This document shows, piece by piece, positions 45,076-54,964 of a stretch of 64,000 nucleotides of DNA (its first letter is position 1; every line of letters starts with the position of its first letter). A program made the position numbers and the translations under genes. Source of the DNA: Microbulbifer guangxiensis (GTDB lineage Bacteria; Pseudomonadota; Gammaproteobacteria; Pseudomonadales; Cellvibrionaceae); NCBI RefSeq assembly GCF_021729075.1, contig NZ_JAJSAQ010000002.1:372001-436000 (forward strand), read 5' to 3'. The notes beneath the pieces were generated by a model. It saw nothing but the letters and a program-made list of their open reading frames with translations. It ran no database searches and was not told the DNA's origin.

Positions 45076-45783
45076 TCAGGTGCCGCCGATAAACGGCAGC
45101 GCCTTCTCCAGGCGGATTTCACCGGCACTGATGGCTGCCCGGTAGGCGACCACCTCGACACCCGCGGCAACTGCCTCATCCAGGGCCGCGGCGTAGCCGG
45201 GATCAATCTCCCGCGCCGCTTCGACGGTCTCGATGGCGGAGTGCTGGACACAGTAGAACAGCACTGCCCGCACCCCGACCTCCGCCAGTTTCTGCAGTTC
45301 CCGCAGGTGCTTGGCGCCCCGCGCACTAACCGCATCCGGGAACAGGCCGCGCACCCCCTCGGCGAGGGTTACGTTCTTGACCTCCACGTAGCAGTCACCC
45401 TGTTCCCCGCTCAGCAGCAGGTCGATGCGGCTGCTTTCCTCTCCGTAGCGGACCTCCCGGCGCAACGACTCGTAGCCCTGAAGTTCACGGACAACACCTT
45501 CGGCAATCGCCTCCTCCACCAGCGCGTTGGCGCGCCCGGTATTGACGCCGGCGAGGGCAGCTTCCGGCGTCGTCGTCACCTCCAGGGTGTGGCGGTATTT
45601 TCTTTTCGGGTTTGCGGAGTCCGAGTACCAGCAGGGCGTGGATTCCGCCCAGCAATTTTTCATGGAACCGGTATTCGGGCAGTGAATGGTCAATAATTCA
45701 CCGGAGACGGTCTCGATATCGGCGAGAAAACGCTTGTAGCGGCGCAACAGGGTCCCCTGTTGCAGCGGAGGATTAAACTTCAC
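45076..45783 (-). CDS. sfsA: SfsA (sugar fermentation stimulation) family protein
   Basis: 235 residues. Starts MKFNPPLQQGTLLRRYKRFLADI, with HCPNTGSMKN, YVEVKNVTLA and FPDAVSARGAKHL, all typical SfsA blocks. The fold resembles an OB domain plus a nuclease-like PD-(D/E)XK domain, and the biochemical role is unsettled. sfsA commonly precedes dksA and gluQ in gammaproteobacteria, here divergently from dksA. Confidence 0.93.
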   Translation of the reverse strand: MKFNPPLQQGTLLRRYKRFLADIETVSGELLTIHCPNTGSMKNCWAESTPCWYSDSANPKRKYRHTLEVTTTPEAALAGVNTGRANALVEEAIAEGVVRELQGYESLRREVRYGEESSRIDLLLSGEQGDCYVEVKNVTLAEGVRGLFPDAVSARGAKHLRELQKLAEVGVRAVLFYCVQHSAIETVEAAREIDPGYAAALDEAVAAGVEVVAYRAAISAGEIRLEKALPFIGGT

Positions 45784-45982
45784 AGATCGGCCTTAGTGGA
45801 TAATTTAAGCGCCAAAACATACCAGACAACATTTTGTGGCGCGAACCGCGGAGATTTGGTAGCTTCCACGCTCTCGGTGACCAGGGGGTTTGGCGCCGAG
45901 GGAGGGAATAGCCTTCTGCGCTTCAGGCCAAAAATGGTCAGAACTTGCGCACTCCGGTTGAAACCGGTCTAGGCTAGTGTGC

Positions 45983-46003
45983 TGATTCACATGCTTTGAA
46001 TCA
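45983..46003. promoter_or_regulatory. Inverted repeat upstream of dksA
   Basis: TGATTCA and TGAATCA (45983-45989, 45997-46003) are exact inverted repeats around seven bases, 68 bases before the dksA start and in the divergent sfsA-dksA region. This is a possible operator. I cannot name the regulator. Confidence 0.3.
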
Positions 46004-46070
46004 CATACATTGATTTTGGTGGTAGCGGCCCCATATCCGGGGGCCCGATTAGTAAAGAGAGGCAACGACT

Positions 46071-46508
46071 ATGCCCAAAACTGCTGCGAGCACCGAATCT
46101 CTGCACGGCTTGGAGCCCTATAAAGAGAAGAAGGGCGAAGAGTACATGAATGAGAAGCAGCAGGAGCATTTCCGCAACTTGCTGTTGGCCTGGAAGGCCG
46201 AGCTGATGGCGGAAGTGGACCGCACCGTTTCCCACATGAAAGATGAGGCAGCCAACTTCCCCGACCCGGCAGACCGGGCCAGCCAGGAAGAAGAGTTCAG
46301 CCTCGAGCTGCGCACCCGCGATCGCGAGCGCAAGCTGATCAAGAAAATCGATGCGACTCTCGAGCTGATCGACAACGACGATTACGGTTACTGCGAGGCC
46401 TGCGGCGTCGAAATCGGCATCCGTCGACTGGAAGCCCGCCCCACCGCCACCCTGTGTGTCGACTGCAAGACCCTGGCGGAAATCAAAGAAAAGCAGATCT
46501 CTGGCTAA
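46071..46508 (+). CDS. dksA: RNA polymerase-binding transcription factor DksA
   Basis: 145 residues with the coiled-coil region and the C4 zinc finger CEAC-x17-CVDC (C105 to C129 region). It works with ppGpp in the RNA polymerase secondary channel. Starts [23 protein letters not shown], close to the E. coli and Pseudomonas proteins. The order dksA-gluQ is conserved in this group, with cbrAB following as in Pseudomonas. Confidence 0.96.
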   Translation: MPKTAASTESLHGLEPYKEKKGEEYMNEKQQEHFRNLLLAWKAELMAEVDRTVSHMKDEAANFPDPADRASQEEEFSLELRTRDRERKLIKKIDATLELIDNDDYGYCEACGVEIGIRRLEARPTATLCVDCKTLAEIKEKQISG

Positions 46509-46588
46509 CCCCAGGCAGGGAGTCACCAGCATCGGGCGATACCAGCATCGCCCGGCGCGACTCCCCGGTGCGACTCTCCGCATCGCCC

Positions 46589-47476
46589 ATGACCTCAAAG
46601 TACACCAATCGCTATATCGGCCGCTTCGCGCCCTCCCCCACCGGGCCACTGCATTTCGGTTCTCTGGTGTGCGCCCTCGGCAGCTACCTGGACGCTGTTT
46701 CCCATGGCGGCCACTGGCTGGTGCGAATGGAAGACCTGGATCCGCCGCGGGAAGAACCCGGTGCCGCGGGTCGCATTCTCCAATCCCTCGAAGCCCATGG
46801 CCTTCACTGGCACGGACCACTGGAGTGGCAGAGCCGCCGCCATGGACTTTACGACCGGATCCTCGACGAGCTCGCCGAGCGCGGCCTTCTGTACCCGTGC
46901 CAGTGTTCGCGGGCACAGATCCGCAAACAGGGCGGCCATGCCAATGACAGCTGCCGCCACACCCCCAGAGAAGAACTGCAGGCCGACCTGCCGAGCGCCC
47001 TGCGCCTGCACTGTGCCGGTGGCGAAGAAACGTTCGACGATATCTGGCAGGGACACCAGCAACAGCAGGTCCTCGAAGACACCATCCTCAAGCGCCGCGA
47101 CGGTCTTTTTGCCTACCAGCTGGCGGTGGTGGTAGACGATATCGACCAGGGGGTGACACACGTCGTGCGAGGCGCTGACCTGCTGGAAACCACCGGTGCG
47201 CAGCAGCGCCTGTTTCGGCTGCTGGGTGCTGAGCCGCCCATGTTTGGCCACCTGCCCCTGGTGATGGGGCCGGCCGGCCAGAAACTCAGCAAGCAGAATC
47301 ACGCCGCGGCCATCGACGACCAGTGCCCGGCGGAGAACCTTTGCGCAGCGCTGGGCTTCCTCGGTTTCCACGTTCCACCGGAACTCGGGGGGGAGTCCCC
47401 TGCCGCCATCCTGCACTGGGCTGCCTCCCGCTGGCAGCGCCGGCAGGTAGATCGCCGGAACCGGCAATTGCAGTGA
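46589..47476 (+). CDS. gluQ: Glutamyl-Q tRNA(Asp) synthetase
   Basis: 295 residues from the ATG at 46589. Resembles the catalytic core of GluRS without the anticodon-binding domain: GRFAPSPTGPLHFGSLVCALGSYLDA and KLSKQNHA (KMSKS-like). Zinc-binding cysteines are around CQCSRAQI. It glutamylates queuosine in tRNA(Asp). Longer upstream in-frame starts (46454) are not conserved and overlap dksA. Confidence 0.95.
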   Translation: MTSKYTNRYIGRFAPSPTGPLHFGSLVCALGSYLDAVSHGGHWLVRMEDLDPPREEPGAAGRILQSLEAHGLHWHGPLEWQSRRHGLYDRILDELAERGLLYPCQCSRAQIRKQGGHANDSCRHTPREELQADLPSALRLHCAGGEETFDDIWQGHQQQQVLEDTILKRRDGLFAYQLAVVVDDIDQGVTHVVRGADLLETTGAQQRLFRLLGAEPPMFGHLPLVMGPAGQKLSKQNHAAAIDDQCPAENLCAALGFLGFHVPPELGGESPAAILHWAASRWQRRQVDRRNRQLQ

Positions 47477-47597
47477 TCAGGCGCTGCCGTTACCATCCCG
47501 GCGCCGCAACAACTGTTGACTGGCGCGACCTTCACCTGGAACTGTTTCACTATCGCGCTGGTGCACCGTGGAACCCGACCGGGCCCCGAGCGACCCT

Positions 47598-47774
47598 ATG
47601 AGCAACCGCACCCTACTGATTCTGCTGTTACTGGTGGGCTATGTGTTCTCCCCCACCGTCTTCACCTGGATGATCAATCCCGATGGCGCCTGGTACCGGC
47701 CTTTTATTCTCTGGTTCGCCCTGATCCTGCTGGCGATCCTGGTGCAGATGCGGCGGAAGAACGATGAGCTTTGA
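47598..47774 (+). CDS. CbrX-like small membrane protein
   Basis: 58 residues: MSNRTLLILLLLVGYVFSPTVF, then a second hydrophobic stretch (RPFILWFALILLAILV) and a short charged tail. Two predicted membrane helices. It overlaps the cbrA start by 11 bases. In Pseudomonas a small two-helix protein, CbrX, precedes and is translationally coupled to CbrA, so position, size and topology match. Sequence is too short for certainty. Confidence 0.75.
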   Translation: MSNRTLLILLLLVGYVFSPTVFTWMINPDGAWYRPFILWFALILLAILVQMRRKNDEL

Positions 47775-50718
47775 CATCGTCCACATTGCCCTCATCGGCG
47801 TCGCCTATATCGCCGCGCTGTTCTTTGTTGCTTTCGCCACGTCCAAGGGCTGGTTGCCGTCGCGCTGGGTGCGGCACCCGCTGGTCTTTGTGCTCTCCCT
47901 CGGCGTGTCCCTGTCCGCCTGGACTTTCTATGGCATCGTCGACCTCGCCTGGCAATACGGCTACGGGGTTCTCGCCTATTACCTGGGCACCGGCGCCATG
48001 TTCCTGTTCGCACCCGTTGCACTGGAACCCCTGGCACGACTGGCGCAGCGCTACCAGCTGACCTCTCCGGCGGACCTGCTGGTATTCCGCTATCACAGCC
48101 GCCAGGCGGGCACCCTGGCCACCCTGTTCATGCTGCTCGGCCTGCTACCGCTGATTGCACTGCAGATCCAGGCGGTGGCGGAGACCCTGGCGCTGCTGTC
48201 CCGTGACAGCGTCGCCGCGCTGGGTCTGCCCGAGGCCGGTATCAACAGCAAGAACCTGATCGCCTTCTTTTACTGTGTACTGCTGGCGGTCTTTACCAGC
48301 ATGTACGGAGCCACCCGCAAACGTCGCGCCGGGCTGGCCAGCGCCATGGCGCTGGAATCCGTGGTCAAACTGGCGGCGCTGCTGGGTGTCGGCGGCTATG
48401 CGATATACGGGGTGTTCGGTGGCCTTGGCGGGCTCGACCAGTGGCTGCGGGAAAATGCCGACATGCAGCAGCTGCTTTATGCCCCCATCCAGCAGGGATC
48501 GTCCCACACCCTGCTGCTGGTGTTTATCGCCACAGCCGTGGCGATGCCGCATATTTTTTACCTGAGCATCGCCGAGCAGCCCGCCTCCCGGAACCTGCGG
48601 GTGGCGAGCTGGGGCTTCCCGCTGTTCCTGCTGCTGATGGCACTGCCGATATTCCCCATCATGTGGGCCGGCTTTGCGCTGGATGTGGCAGAGCCGGTGC
48701 AGTACTTTGCCTTGGCCGTCCCCCGCGCCAGTGGCTCGGCGCTACTGACCACCCTCGCCTTCATTGGCGGCCTCTCGGCCGCCACCGGCGCGCTGGTCAT
48801 GATGACACTGGCACTGTCCACCATGGTGATGAACCACTGGCTGCTGCCGGGTACCCGCTGGCACTCGGAAGACAACATGTACCGGCAGCTGGTGTGGCTG
48901 CGCCGCGCCCTGGTGGCGGCGCTATTCCTGGCTGGATTCGCCTTCTACCTGCTGCTCAACAACCGCCTGTCACTCTCCGACCTGGCCCTGCTGGCGTTTA
49001 TTGCCTCCCTGCAGTTCCTGCCTGGCATCTTCGCGGTGATCCACTGGCCACCGGGCAACCGGCGCGGTTTCATCACCGGCCTGGTGGCGGGGATGCTGGT
49101 GTGGGCCGTCGGCCTGCTGCTGCCTTCCGTCCTCGGCGCCAGCGGCTTCACCCTGCCCGGCACGGACATCAATATCCCGCTCGGCATGACCATCTGGACC
49201 CAGGTCACCACGGTATCGCTGGCCATCAACGTGCTCCTGTTCATCGGCATCTCGCTGACCACCGAAACCAGCAGCCTGGAGCAGTACGCCGCCGACCTGT
49301 GCAGTGACGACAGCCTGAGCCAGGCCCTGCGCCTGCAACTGGATGTAACCTCGGCAGCGGACTTCCGCCTGCGCCTGTCCGAGAGCCTCGGCGCAACCAC
49401 CGCCAGCCAGGAGGTAAACCGCGCCCTGCGCCAGCTGAACCTGCCCGCGGACGAACGGCGCCCGCTGGCCCTGCGCCAGCTGCGCGACAAACTGGAAGCC
49501 AACCTGTCCGGACTGCTGGGGCGGGTGCTGGCGGGCCAGATCATCGACCGCCATTTCCCGTTCAAGGACAGCGGCCAGCCAGCGCACAAGGATATCCACC
49601 TGATCGAATCGCGCCTCAGCCGCTACAAGAACCAGCTGACCGGTTTGGCCGCCGAATTGAACAATCTGCGCCTGTACCACCGACAGATGCTGGAGGAACT
49701 GCCCATGGCTGCCTGTTCCCTCGGCCGTGATGGCGAGATCCTGCTGTGGAATTACGCCATGCAGGATGTCACCGGCATCGCCGCCAGCGAGGTCATCGGC
49801 TCCAAGCTGGACTATCTCGCAGAGCCCTGGCGCGGGCTGCTGACGGAATTTGCCGGATCAACGGAAGACAGCCTGTTCAAGCGTCAGGTGAGCATCGGCG
49901 GCAACAGCCACTGGCTCAACCTGCACAAGACCCGCATGAAGAGCACCCGCGGCAGCAAGGCCCGCAACGAGCGCGGCGACGCCCAGATGCTGTTGATCGA
50001 AGACATTACCGAGACACAAATCCTCGAGCAGGAGCTCATCCACAGTGAGCGCCTCGCCTCGGTGGGCCGCCTCGCAGCCGGTGTGGCCCACGAAGTGGGC
50101 AACCCGGTGACCGGCATCGCCTGCCTGGCGCAGAACCTCCACTTCGAGTCCGAATCGTCAGAGGTGCACGATACCGCTGACCAGATCCTCAGCCAGACCC
50201 AGCGCATCAGCCGTATCGTGCACTCGCTGGTGAACTTCTCCCACTCTGGCAGCCAGGAGAGTGAGCGGGCACCGGTGGACCTTTACTCCTGCGTCGAAGA
50301 AGCGGTACAGCTGCTCTCCCTGCAGCGGGACAAGACCCAGGTGACATTCACCAACGCAGTACCCGAAGACCTGATTGCCCCCGGGGACAACCAGCGCCTG
50401 ATCCAGGTCTTTATCAACCTGCTCAGCAACGCCCGAGACGCCAGCCCGGATGGCGGCAACATCCAGATCGATGGCTACGTGCGGGCCGGCTGCGCCTGTG
50501 TTGCGGTCACTGACGACGGCCCCGGCATCTCGCCGCAGCACCGGGAGCGGATCCTGGAGCCATTCTTTACCACCAAGGAACCCGGCGAGGGCACCGGGCT
50601 GGGGCTGGCCATGGTCTACAGCATCGTGGAGGAACATGGCGGCCAGCTGGAGCTGGTCAGCCCAGCGAATCCGGCCACCGGTCGCGGCGCCCGCTTTATC
50701 GTGCAACTGCCAGTGTGA
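47764..50718 (+). CDS. cbrA: Sensor histidine kinase CbrA with sodium/solute symporter domain
   Basis: 984 residues. Residues 1 to about 490 form a 13-helix SSS transporter domain, followed by a STAC-like linker, a PAS domain (about 640-740), and HisKA with H776 in [15 protein letters not shown]. The ATPase domain has N, G1 and G2 boxes ([33 protein letters not shown]). In Pseudomonas CbrA senses the carbon/nitrogen balance, can transport histidine and phosphorylates CbrB. Translation is coupled to the preceding 58-residue gene. Confidence 0.95.
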   Translation: MSFDIVHIALIGVAYIAALFFVAFATSKGWLPSRWVRHPLVFVLSLGVSLSAWTFYGIVDLAWQYGYGVLAYYLGTGAMFLFAPVALEPLARLAQRYQLTSPADLLVFRYHSRQAGTLATLFMLLGLLPLIALQIQAVAETLALLSRDSVAALGLPEAGINSKNLIAFFYCVLLAVFTSMYGATRKRRAGLASAMALESVVKLAALLGVGGYAIYGVFGGLGGLDQWLRENADMQQLLYAPIQQGSSHTLLLVFIATAVAMPHIFYLSIAEQPASRNLRVASWGFPLFLLLMALPIFPIMWAGFALDVAEPVQYFALAVPRASGSALLTTLAFIGGLSAATGALVMMTLALSTMVMNHWLLPGTRWHSEDNMYRQLVWLRRALVAALFLAGFAFYLLLNNRLSLSDLALLAFIASLQFLPGIFAVIHWPPGNRRGFITGLVAGMLVWAVGLLLPSVLGASGFTLPGTDINIPLGMTIWTQVTTVSLAINVLLFIGISLTTETSSLEQYAADLCSDDSLSQALRLQLDVTSAADFRLRLSESLGATTASQEVNRALRQLNLPADERRPLALRQLRDKLEANLSGLLGRVLAGQIIDRHFPFKDSGQPAHKDIHLIESRLSRYKNQLTGLAAELNNLRLYHRQMLEELPMAACSLGRDGEILLWNYAMQDVTGIAASEVIGSKLDYLAEPWRGLLTEFAGSTEDSLFKRQVSIGGNSHWLNLHKTRMKSTRGSKARNERGDAQMLLIEDITETQILEQELIHSERLASVGRLAAGVAHEVGNPVTGIACLAQNLHFESESSEVHDTADQILSQTQRISRIVHSLVNFSHSGSQESERAPVDLYSCVEEAVQLLSLQRDKTQVTFTNAVPEDLIAPGDNQRLIQVFINLLSNARDASPDGGNIQIDGYVRAGCACVAVTDDGPGISPQHRERILEPFFTTKEPGEGTGLGLAMVYSIVEEHGGQLELVSPANPATGRGARFIVQLPV

Positions 50719-50728
50719 CCCGCGGGTC
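50717..50728. promoter_or_regulatory. 12-base palindrome at the cbrA stop
   Basis: GACCCGCGGGTC is fully self-complementary and overlaps the cbrA stop codon. The 145-base cbrA-cbrB gap also holds AGGCGTTCAT twice (50774 and 50828 region). These could be cbrB promoter or leader elements. Weak evidence. Confidence 0.25.
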
Positions 50729-50863
50729 TACGAGACACCATGCGAGGTTGAGGGCCGTCAGGTGACCCGGACCAGGCGTTCATCACCGCCATATGGGTTG
50801 CATCGAAACGCGTAGCAGGTAAAACTAGGCGTTCATTGAGCATTTTGTAACCAGGCGTAACAC

Positions 50864-52252
50864 ATGAGCCACATCCTGATCGTTGAAGATGAAGCCATTA
50901 TCCGCACGGCGTTGCGCAAGCTGCTTGAGCGGCACCGCTACCGTGTGAGTGAGGCCGGCTCTGTGCGCGAGGCGACCAACAAGTATCGCCTCAATGATAT
51001 GGACCTGATCATCTCCGACCTGCGCCTGCCCGGCGCGCCGGGCACCGACCTGCTGAAACTCGCAGGGGATGTGCCGGTTCTGATCATGACCAGTTATGCC
51101 AGCCTGCGCTCCGCTGTGGACTCCATGCGCATGGGCGCGGCGGACTACATCGCCAAGCCTTTCGATCACGACGAGATGATCGCCACCGTGCGGCGCGTGA
51201 TCGGCAAGGCCGAACAGAGCCGCGCCCAGGCGCCAGCAGCTCGCGACAACGGGCGCGCTATTGCCGGTATGATCGGTGACAGCCCTGTCATGCGTGATCT
51301 GTACGCCCGCATCAACAAAGTGGCGCCCACCGATGCCACGGTGCTGGTACACGGTGAAACCGGCACCGGTAAGGAGCTGGTCGCCAGGGCCATTCACGAG
51401 CAGAGCCGGCGCGCCGGCAAGCCGCTGATCTCGGTCAACTGTGCCGCCATTCCGGAGACGCTGATCGAGGCAGAGCTGTTCGGCCACGAGAAAGGTGCCT
51501 TTACCGGTGCCCAGACTGCCCGGGAAGGCCTGGTGGCCGCCGCCGACGGTGGCACCCTGTTTCTTGACGAAATCGGCGAATTACCACTGGAAGCCCAGGC
51601 CCGCCTCCTGCGGGTGCTGCAGGAGGGGGAAGTGCGCCCGATTGGTGCAGTGGAGTCCCGCAAGGTGGATGTGCGCCTGGTGGCAGCGACCCACCGCAAC
51701 CTGCGCCAGCTGGCCAGTGAACACAAGTTCCGTGAAGACCTGTATTACCGCATCAATGTGGTGCAGATGACATTGCCCCCGCTCCGTGAGCGCGGCAAGG
51801 ATGTCCTGGCGATTGCAGAGCACCTGCTGCAGAAGTTCTGCGCCCGGGTCGAGCGCCCGACTCTCAAGCTGTCGCCGGAGGCTATCCAGGCGGTGACCAC
51901 CTACACCTGGCCCGGCAACGTGCGTGAACTGGAAAACGCCATCCAGCGTGCCGTCATCCTCACCGACGACGACAGCAACGAGATTGACCACCGCACCCTG
52001 GATATTGACCTGGACCTGGTACCGGTCGACGAAGCAGACCCGGAGCGCCGCCCGCGCAGCCTGCACACGGATCCGCGCGAGGATCTCTCCCTGGAGGACT
52101 ACTTCGCCCGCTTCGTACTGGAGCACCAGGACACCATGAGCGAGACCGAGCTGGCCAAGAAGCTCGGGGTCAGCCGCAAATGCCTGTGGGAACGCCGCCA
52201 GAAACTGGGCATACCGCGCAAGAAGAAGAGTCGCTCCACTGAGGAGGCCTGA
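50864..52252 (+). CDS. cbrB: Sigma-54-dependent response regulator CbrB
   Basis: 462 residues of NtrC type. Receiver domain with phospho-acceptor D52 (IISDLRLPG), AAA+ domain with Walker A GETGTGK (164-170), the sigma-54 contact motif GAFTGA (211-216) and Walker [14 protein letters not shown], then a Fis-type helix-turn-helix ([24 protein letters not shown]). It activates -24/-12 promoters. The gap after it carries matching half-sites and such a promoter, so it probably drives the predicted RNA at 52613. Confidence 0.96.
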   Translation: MSHILIVEDEAIIRTALRKLLERHRYRVSEAGSVREATNKYRLNDMDLIISDLRLPGAPGTDLLKLAGDVPVLIMTSYASLRSAVDSMRMGAADYIAKPFDHDEMIATVRRVIGKAEQSRAQAPAARDNGRAIAGMIGDSPVMRDLYARINKVAPTDATVLVHGETGTGKELVARAIHEQSRRAGKPLISVNCAAIPETLIEAELFGHEKGAFTGAQTAREGLVAAADGGTLFLDEIGELPLEAQARLLRVLQEGEVRPIGAVESRKVDVRLVAATHRNLRQLASEHKFREDLYYRINVVQMTLPPLRERGKDVLAIAEHLLQKFCARVERPTLKLSPEAIQAVTTYTWPGNVRELENAIQRAVILTDDDSNEIDHRTLDIDLDLVPVDEADPERRPRSLHTDPREDLSLEDYFARFVLEHQDTMSETELAKKLGVSRKCLWERRQKLGIPRKKKSRSTEEA

Positions 52253-52296
52253 GGCCTCCGCGCACTTCCGGCACCGCACCTCGCAGCCCAGTCATG

Positions 52297-52326
52297 GCGC
52301 CGGCAGCCCCTGCCGGTGCTTGCTCC
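52297..52326 (+). terminator. Terminator-like hairpin after cbrB
   Basis: GCGCCGGCAG (52297-52306) pairs with CTGCCGGTGC (52310-52319) over ten positions with one G-T, loop CCC, followed by TTGCTCC. The T tract is weak, but the stem is strong. It would separate cbrB transcription from the RNA gene downstream. Confidence 0.5.
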
Positions 52327-52395
52327 CCACGCCACCAGAACCGGGCTTGAGCCCCACCAGGGTTTTCAGCCCCTCATCCCATGCAGGCTGCGAAC

Positions 52396-52511
52396 GTAAC
52401 CGCCCCACCTGTCATACCTTGCAAGAAACAACACTGTTACCTCGACAGAGGGGGAACCCAAAGTGTTACCCGGGTCTCATACCGAGTAACAACTAGCGCG
52501 CTATCCGTAAC
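52396..52511 (+). promoter_or_regulatory. CbrB upstream activating sequence candidate, five half-sites
   Basis: Half-sites are GTAAC 52396-52400, GTTAC 52436-52440, GTTAC 52465-52469, GTAAC 52486-52490 and GTAAC 52507-52511. The middle pair reads TGTTAC-N16-GTAACA (52464-52491), close to the TGTTAC/GTAACA inverted repeat described for CbrB at Pseudomonas crcZ. It lies about 75-190 bases upstream of the -24 element, the normal distance for an enhancer of a sigma-54 promoter. Confidence 0.75.
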
Positions 52512-52554
52512 GTACGCAACTTGCTATTTGGCGCCTTACAATTCTTTAAAATTC

Positions 52555-52567
52555 TAACTTATTGATT
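52555..52567 (-). promoter_or_regulatory. IHF binding site candidate
   Basis: The minus strand reads AATCAATAAGTTA, an exact match to WATCAANNNNTTR. It lies in an A/T-rich tract between the activator half-sites and the -24/-12 promoter, where IHF bending usually helps an NtrC-type activator reach sigma-54 polymerase. Confidence 0.65.
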
Positions 52568-52585
52568 TTAAAGGCTTTTTAAAAG

Positions 52586-52602
52586 TTGGCACGCTAAGTG
52601 CT
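52586..52602 (+). promoter_or_regulatory. Sigma-54 (-24/-12) promoter
   Basis: TTGGCACGCTAAGTGCT carries GG (52588-52589) and GC (52600-52601) 12 bases apart, with TGGCACG exact and a single T-to-G deviation in the -12 element (consensus TTGGCACG-N4-TTGC). A transcription start is expected near 52613. Confidence 0.82.
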
Positions 52603-52612
52603 TTATCTCTAG

Positions 52613-52943
52613 TGCAAACAAGAAAAACAGCCAAGAATAAAAATAAATGGCAACTTAAGCCCTAATAACATTCAACAATAAGCGGGCGCACCACAATAAG
52701 AATAAAAATGACGGCACGGTCGAAAATAAAAGCAAACAGAGACCAAGCCGAGAAGAAGAATAACAATAAAAAATAACAATAAGAGCAAGAAGACAACAAG
52801 AATAACAAGCGCGTTACAAACTGACTGATTTGTACCTGGGAGAGGGTGTTTGCTAGAAGCAAATTGAGAGCGCAAGGAAGCCGCTGCCTTCATCCAAATA
52901 AGAATAATTCCCTCCCTTCCTTCTTTCCTGCTGGCATTGCCAG
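52613..52943 (+). ncRNA. CrcZ-like Hfq/Crc-titrating small RNA (predicted)
   Basis: The plus strand is very A-rich and packed with AANAANAA (CA) motifs, the Hfq distal-face target: 52617-52624, 52633-52640, 52674-52681, 52695-52705, 52753-52769, 52772-52782, 52795-52808 and 52895-52906, many overlapping. It lies between cbrB and pcnB, the position of crcZ in Pseudomonas, and follows a sigma-54 promoter. CrcZ there binds Hfq/Crc and relieves carbon catabolite repression when CbrAB is active. No long stem or T-run terminator was found. The 3' end is arbitrary, set at the CTGGC/GCCAG hairpin, and the RNA may read into the pcnB leader. Sequence identity to CrcZ is not claimed. Confidence 0.75.
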
Positions 52944-52963
52944 GCACCACAAACTGTCAAAAC

Positions 52964-52991
52964 CTGACTCCCGCCGAAGCTGTGGTAGAAT
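52964..52991 (+). promoter_or_regulatory. pcnB promoter candidate
   Basis: CTGACT (52964-52969) and TAGAAT (52986-52991, preceded by TGTGG) are 16 bases apart and lie 60 bases before the pcnB start. This is a moderate sigma-70 match. Confidence 0.4.
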
Positions 52992-53051
52992 CCGCCCTCA
53001 TTGGGATCCCCACGCCACATCGCGCTGGCAGCAGTCAAGACAGACAGCCGT

Positions 53052-54407
53052 ATGCTCAACTCCCTGATCAGTACCATCAAACGCTGGCGCAAGCCATCTG
53101 AACCGCATGGCCCCCAGATCGTGCCGCGCGGTGACCACAATATTTCCCGCAAAGAAATCAGCCGTGCCGCGCTCACCGTGATGAAGCGGCTGCAGGATGC
53201 CGGCTTCGAGGCCTATATCGTCGGTGGCGGTGTTCGCGACCTGATGCTGGGCGGGCACCCGAAAGATTTTGATGTGGCGACCAACGCCACCCCCGAAGAG
53301 GCCAAAGAGCTCTTCCGTGGTGCACGTATCGTCGGTCGCCGCTTTCGCATCCTCCATGCCAGGATCGGGCGGGAGATCATTGAAGTCACCACATTCCGCG
53401 GCCACCACAGCGAGGGCGAGGAGCACGAAGCCCAGCAGTCGGAGCACGGCATGCTGCTGCGCGACAATGTCTATGGCGACCTAGCCAGTGACGCTGCGCG
53501 CCGGGACTTCACGGTCAATGCGCTCTACTACACCACCAAGGGCTTCGAGGTCCACGACTATACCGGCGGGGTACCGGACATCCGGCAGCGCCTGATCCGC
53601 ATGATCGGCGACCCGGCCACACGCTACAAGGAAGACCCGGTGCGGATGCTGCGGGCAGTCCGCTTCGCCGCCAAGCTGGATTTCGAGATCGAGAAGCACA
53701 CCGCTGCGCCCCTCAAGGAACTTGCGCCGCTACTGCGTAACATTGCCCCGGCACGACTGTTCGACGAAGTCCTGAAACTGCTGATGGCCGGCCACGGAGA
53801 GCGCACCTTTGAACTGCTGCGCGAGTATCACCTGTGGGAGCACCTGTTCCCCGGCAATTCCGCCGCCCTGCAGGACCCCACAGCACTGGAGCTGACCCGC
53901 CTTGCACTGCGCAATACGGACCAGCGGATTCGGGAAGATAAACGCGTCACGCCCGCTTTCCTCTATGGCGCCCTGCTTTGGCCGGCGGTACGTGCCGAAC
54001 AGCAGCACCTGCAGGATCACGGCACGCCACCGGTACCGGCCCTGGCCCAGTCGGCACAAAAGGTCGTCAGTGCCCAACTGACCCACACAGCCATCCCCAA
54101 GCGTTTCTCCATCCCCATGCGGGAAATCTGGGACATGCAGCTGCGCCTGCCACAGCGCAATGGCAATCGGGCCCAACGCCTCAGCGAACATCCCCGCTTC
54201 CGCGCCGCCTATGACTTCCTGCTGCTGCGAGAGCAGTGCGGTGAGATCGAGCCCGGCCTGGGCCAGTGGTGGACGGACTTCCAGGCAGCAGACGAGCAGG
54301 GCCGTGCGGAATTGGTGCGCAAGGTGCAGCGCAGTGGCGGCGGGGGCCGGCGCGGTCGCGGTTCCCGCGGCGGCAGACGCCGGCGCCCACGGCAGAGCCC
54401 GGAGTAA
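53052..54407 (+). CDS. pcnB: Poly(A) polymerase I
   Basis: 451 residues from the ATG at 53052. Nucleotidyltransferase head with IVGGGVRDLMLGGHPKDFDVAT and the tRNA-nucleotidyltransferase-like RRDFTVNAL and YKEDPVRMLRAVRFAAKLDF motifs. The C-terminus is Arg/Gly-rich (GGGGRRGRGSRGGRRRRP), as in PcnB and unlike CCA enzymes. It adds 3' A tails that promote RNA decay. The order cbrB, pcnB, folK, panB is that of Pseudomonas. Confidence 0.95.
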   Translation: MLNSLISTIKRWRKPSEPHGPQIVPRGDHNISRKEISRAALTVMKRLQDAGFEAYIVGGGVRDLMLGGHPKDFDVATNATPEEAKELFRGARIVGRRFRILHARIGREIIEVTTFRGHHSEGEEHEAQQSEHGMLLRDNVYGDLASDAARRDFTVNALYYTTKGFEVHDYTGGVPDIRQRLIRMIGDPATRYKEDPVRMLRAVRFAAKLDFEIEKHTAAPLKELAPLLRNIAPARLFDEVLKLLMAGHGERTFELLREYHLWEHLFPGNSAALQDPTALELTRLALRNTDQRIREDKRVTPAFLYGALLWPAVRAEQQHLQDHGTPPVPALAQSAQKVVSAQLTHTAIPKRFSIPMREIWDMQLRLPQRNGNRAQRLSEHPRFRAAYDFLLLREQCGEIEPGLGQWWTDFQAADEQGRAELVRKVQRSGGGGRRGRGSRGGRRRRPRQSPE

Positions 54408-54412
54408 GCATC

Positions 54413-54895
54413 GTGACTGACGGCGTCTTCATCGGCCTCGGCAGCAACCTCGACACCCCCGAGCAACAGCTGCGCACTGCCATCGGGGCAATGGGCGAAT
54501 TGCCGCATACGCGGGTCCTGCGCAGCTCCAGCTTCTATCTGAGTGCACCGGTCGGCCCCGGCGACCAACCCGACTATATCAATGCGGTCGCAGAGCTGGA
54601 GACAACCCTGGAGCCGGAGGCGCTGCTCGATGCGCTACAGACCATCGAAGCGGCGCACGGCCGAGAGCGCTCGGTGCGCTGGGGCGCCCGCACCCTCGAC
54701 CTGGACATCCTACTGTTTGGGCGAGAGGTCACCGACTCTGAACGCCTTCAGGTACCGCACCCGCGTATCGGTGAGCGCAATTTCGTACTGGTGCCCCTGG
54801 CCGAGCTGGCCCCGGCGCTCACACTGCCTACCGGTGAATCCCTGCAGGAACTGCTGAAACACTGCCCACGGAACCGCCTGCAAAAACTGGGATGA
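54413..54895 (+). CDS. folK: 2-amino-4-hydroxy-6-hydroxymethyldihydropteridine pyrophosphokinase
   Basis: 160 residues from a GTG at 54413 with GGAG nine bases upstream. HPPK motifs are GLGSNLDTPEQQL and WGARTLDLDILLFG, and VPHPRIGERNFVL near the C-terminus. It pyrophosphorylates the pterin for folate synthesis. Starts six bases after the pcnB stop. An in-frame extension upstream would run inside pcnB and is not conserved. Confidence 0.95.
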   Translation: MTDGVFIGLGSNLDTPEQQLRTAIGAMGELPHTRVLRSSSFYLSAPVGPGDQPDYINAVAELETTLEPEALLDALQTIEAAHGRERSVRWGARTLDLDILLFGREVTDSERLQVPHPRIGERNFVLVPLAELAPALTLPTGESLQELLKHCPRNRLQKLG

Positions 54896-54964
54896 CTCAC
54901 CGGCAGCAGGCGTGGACAATGGAAACCTTAACGCCTCCGCCGACAAACGGACGGGGCGAGCGGT

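Noticed and set aside
52662-52950. Short minus-strand frames of 66 and 92 codons rich in Leu and Phe in the sRNA region
   Set aside because: They arise from translating the complement of an A-rich tract. There is no ribosome site and the composition is explained by the AANAANAA motifs.
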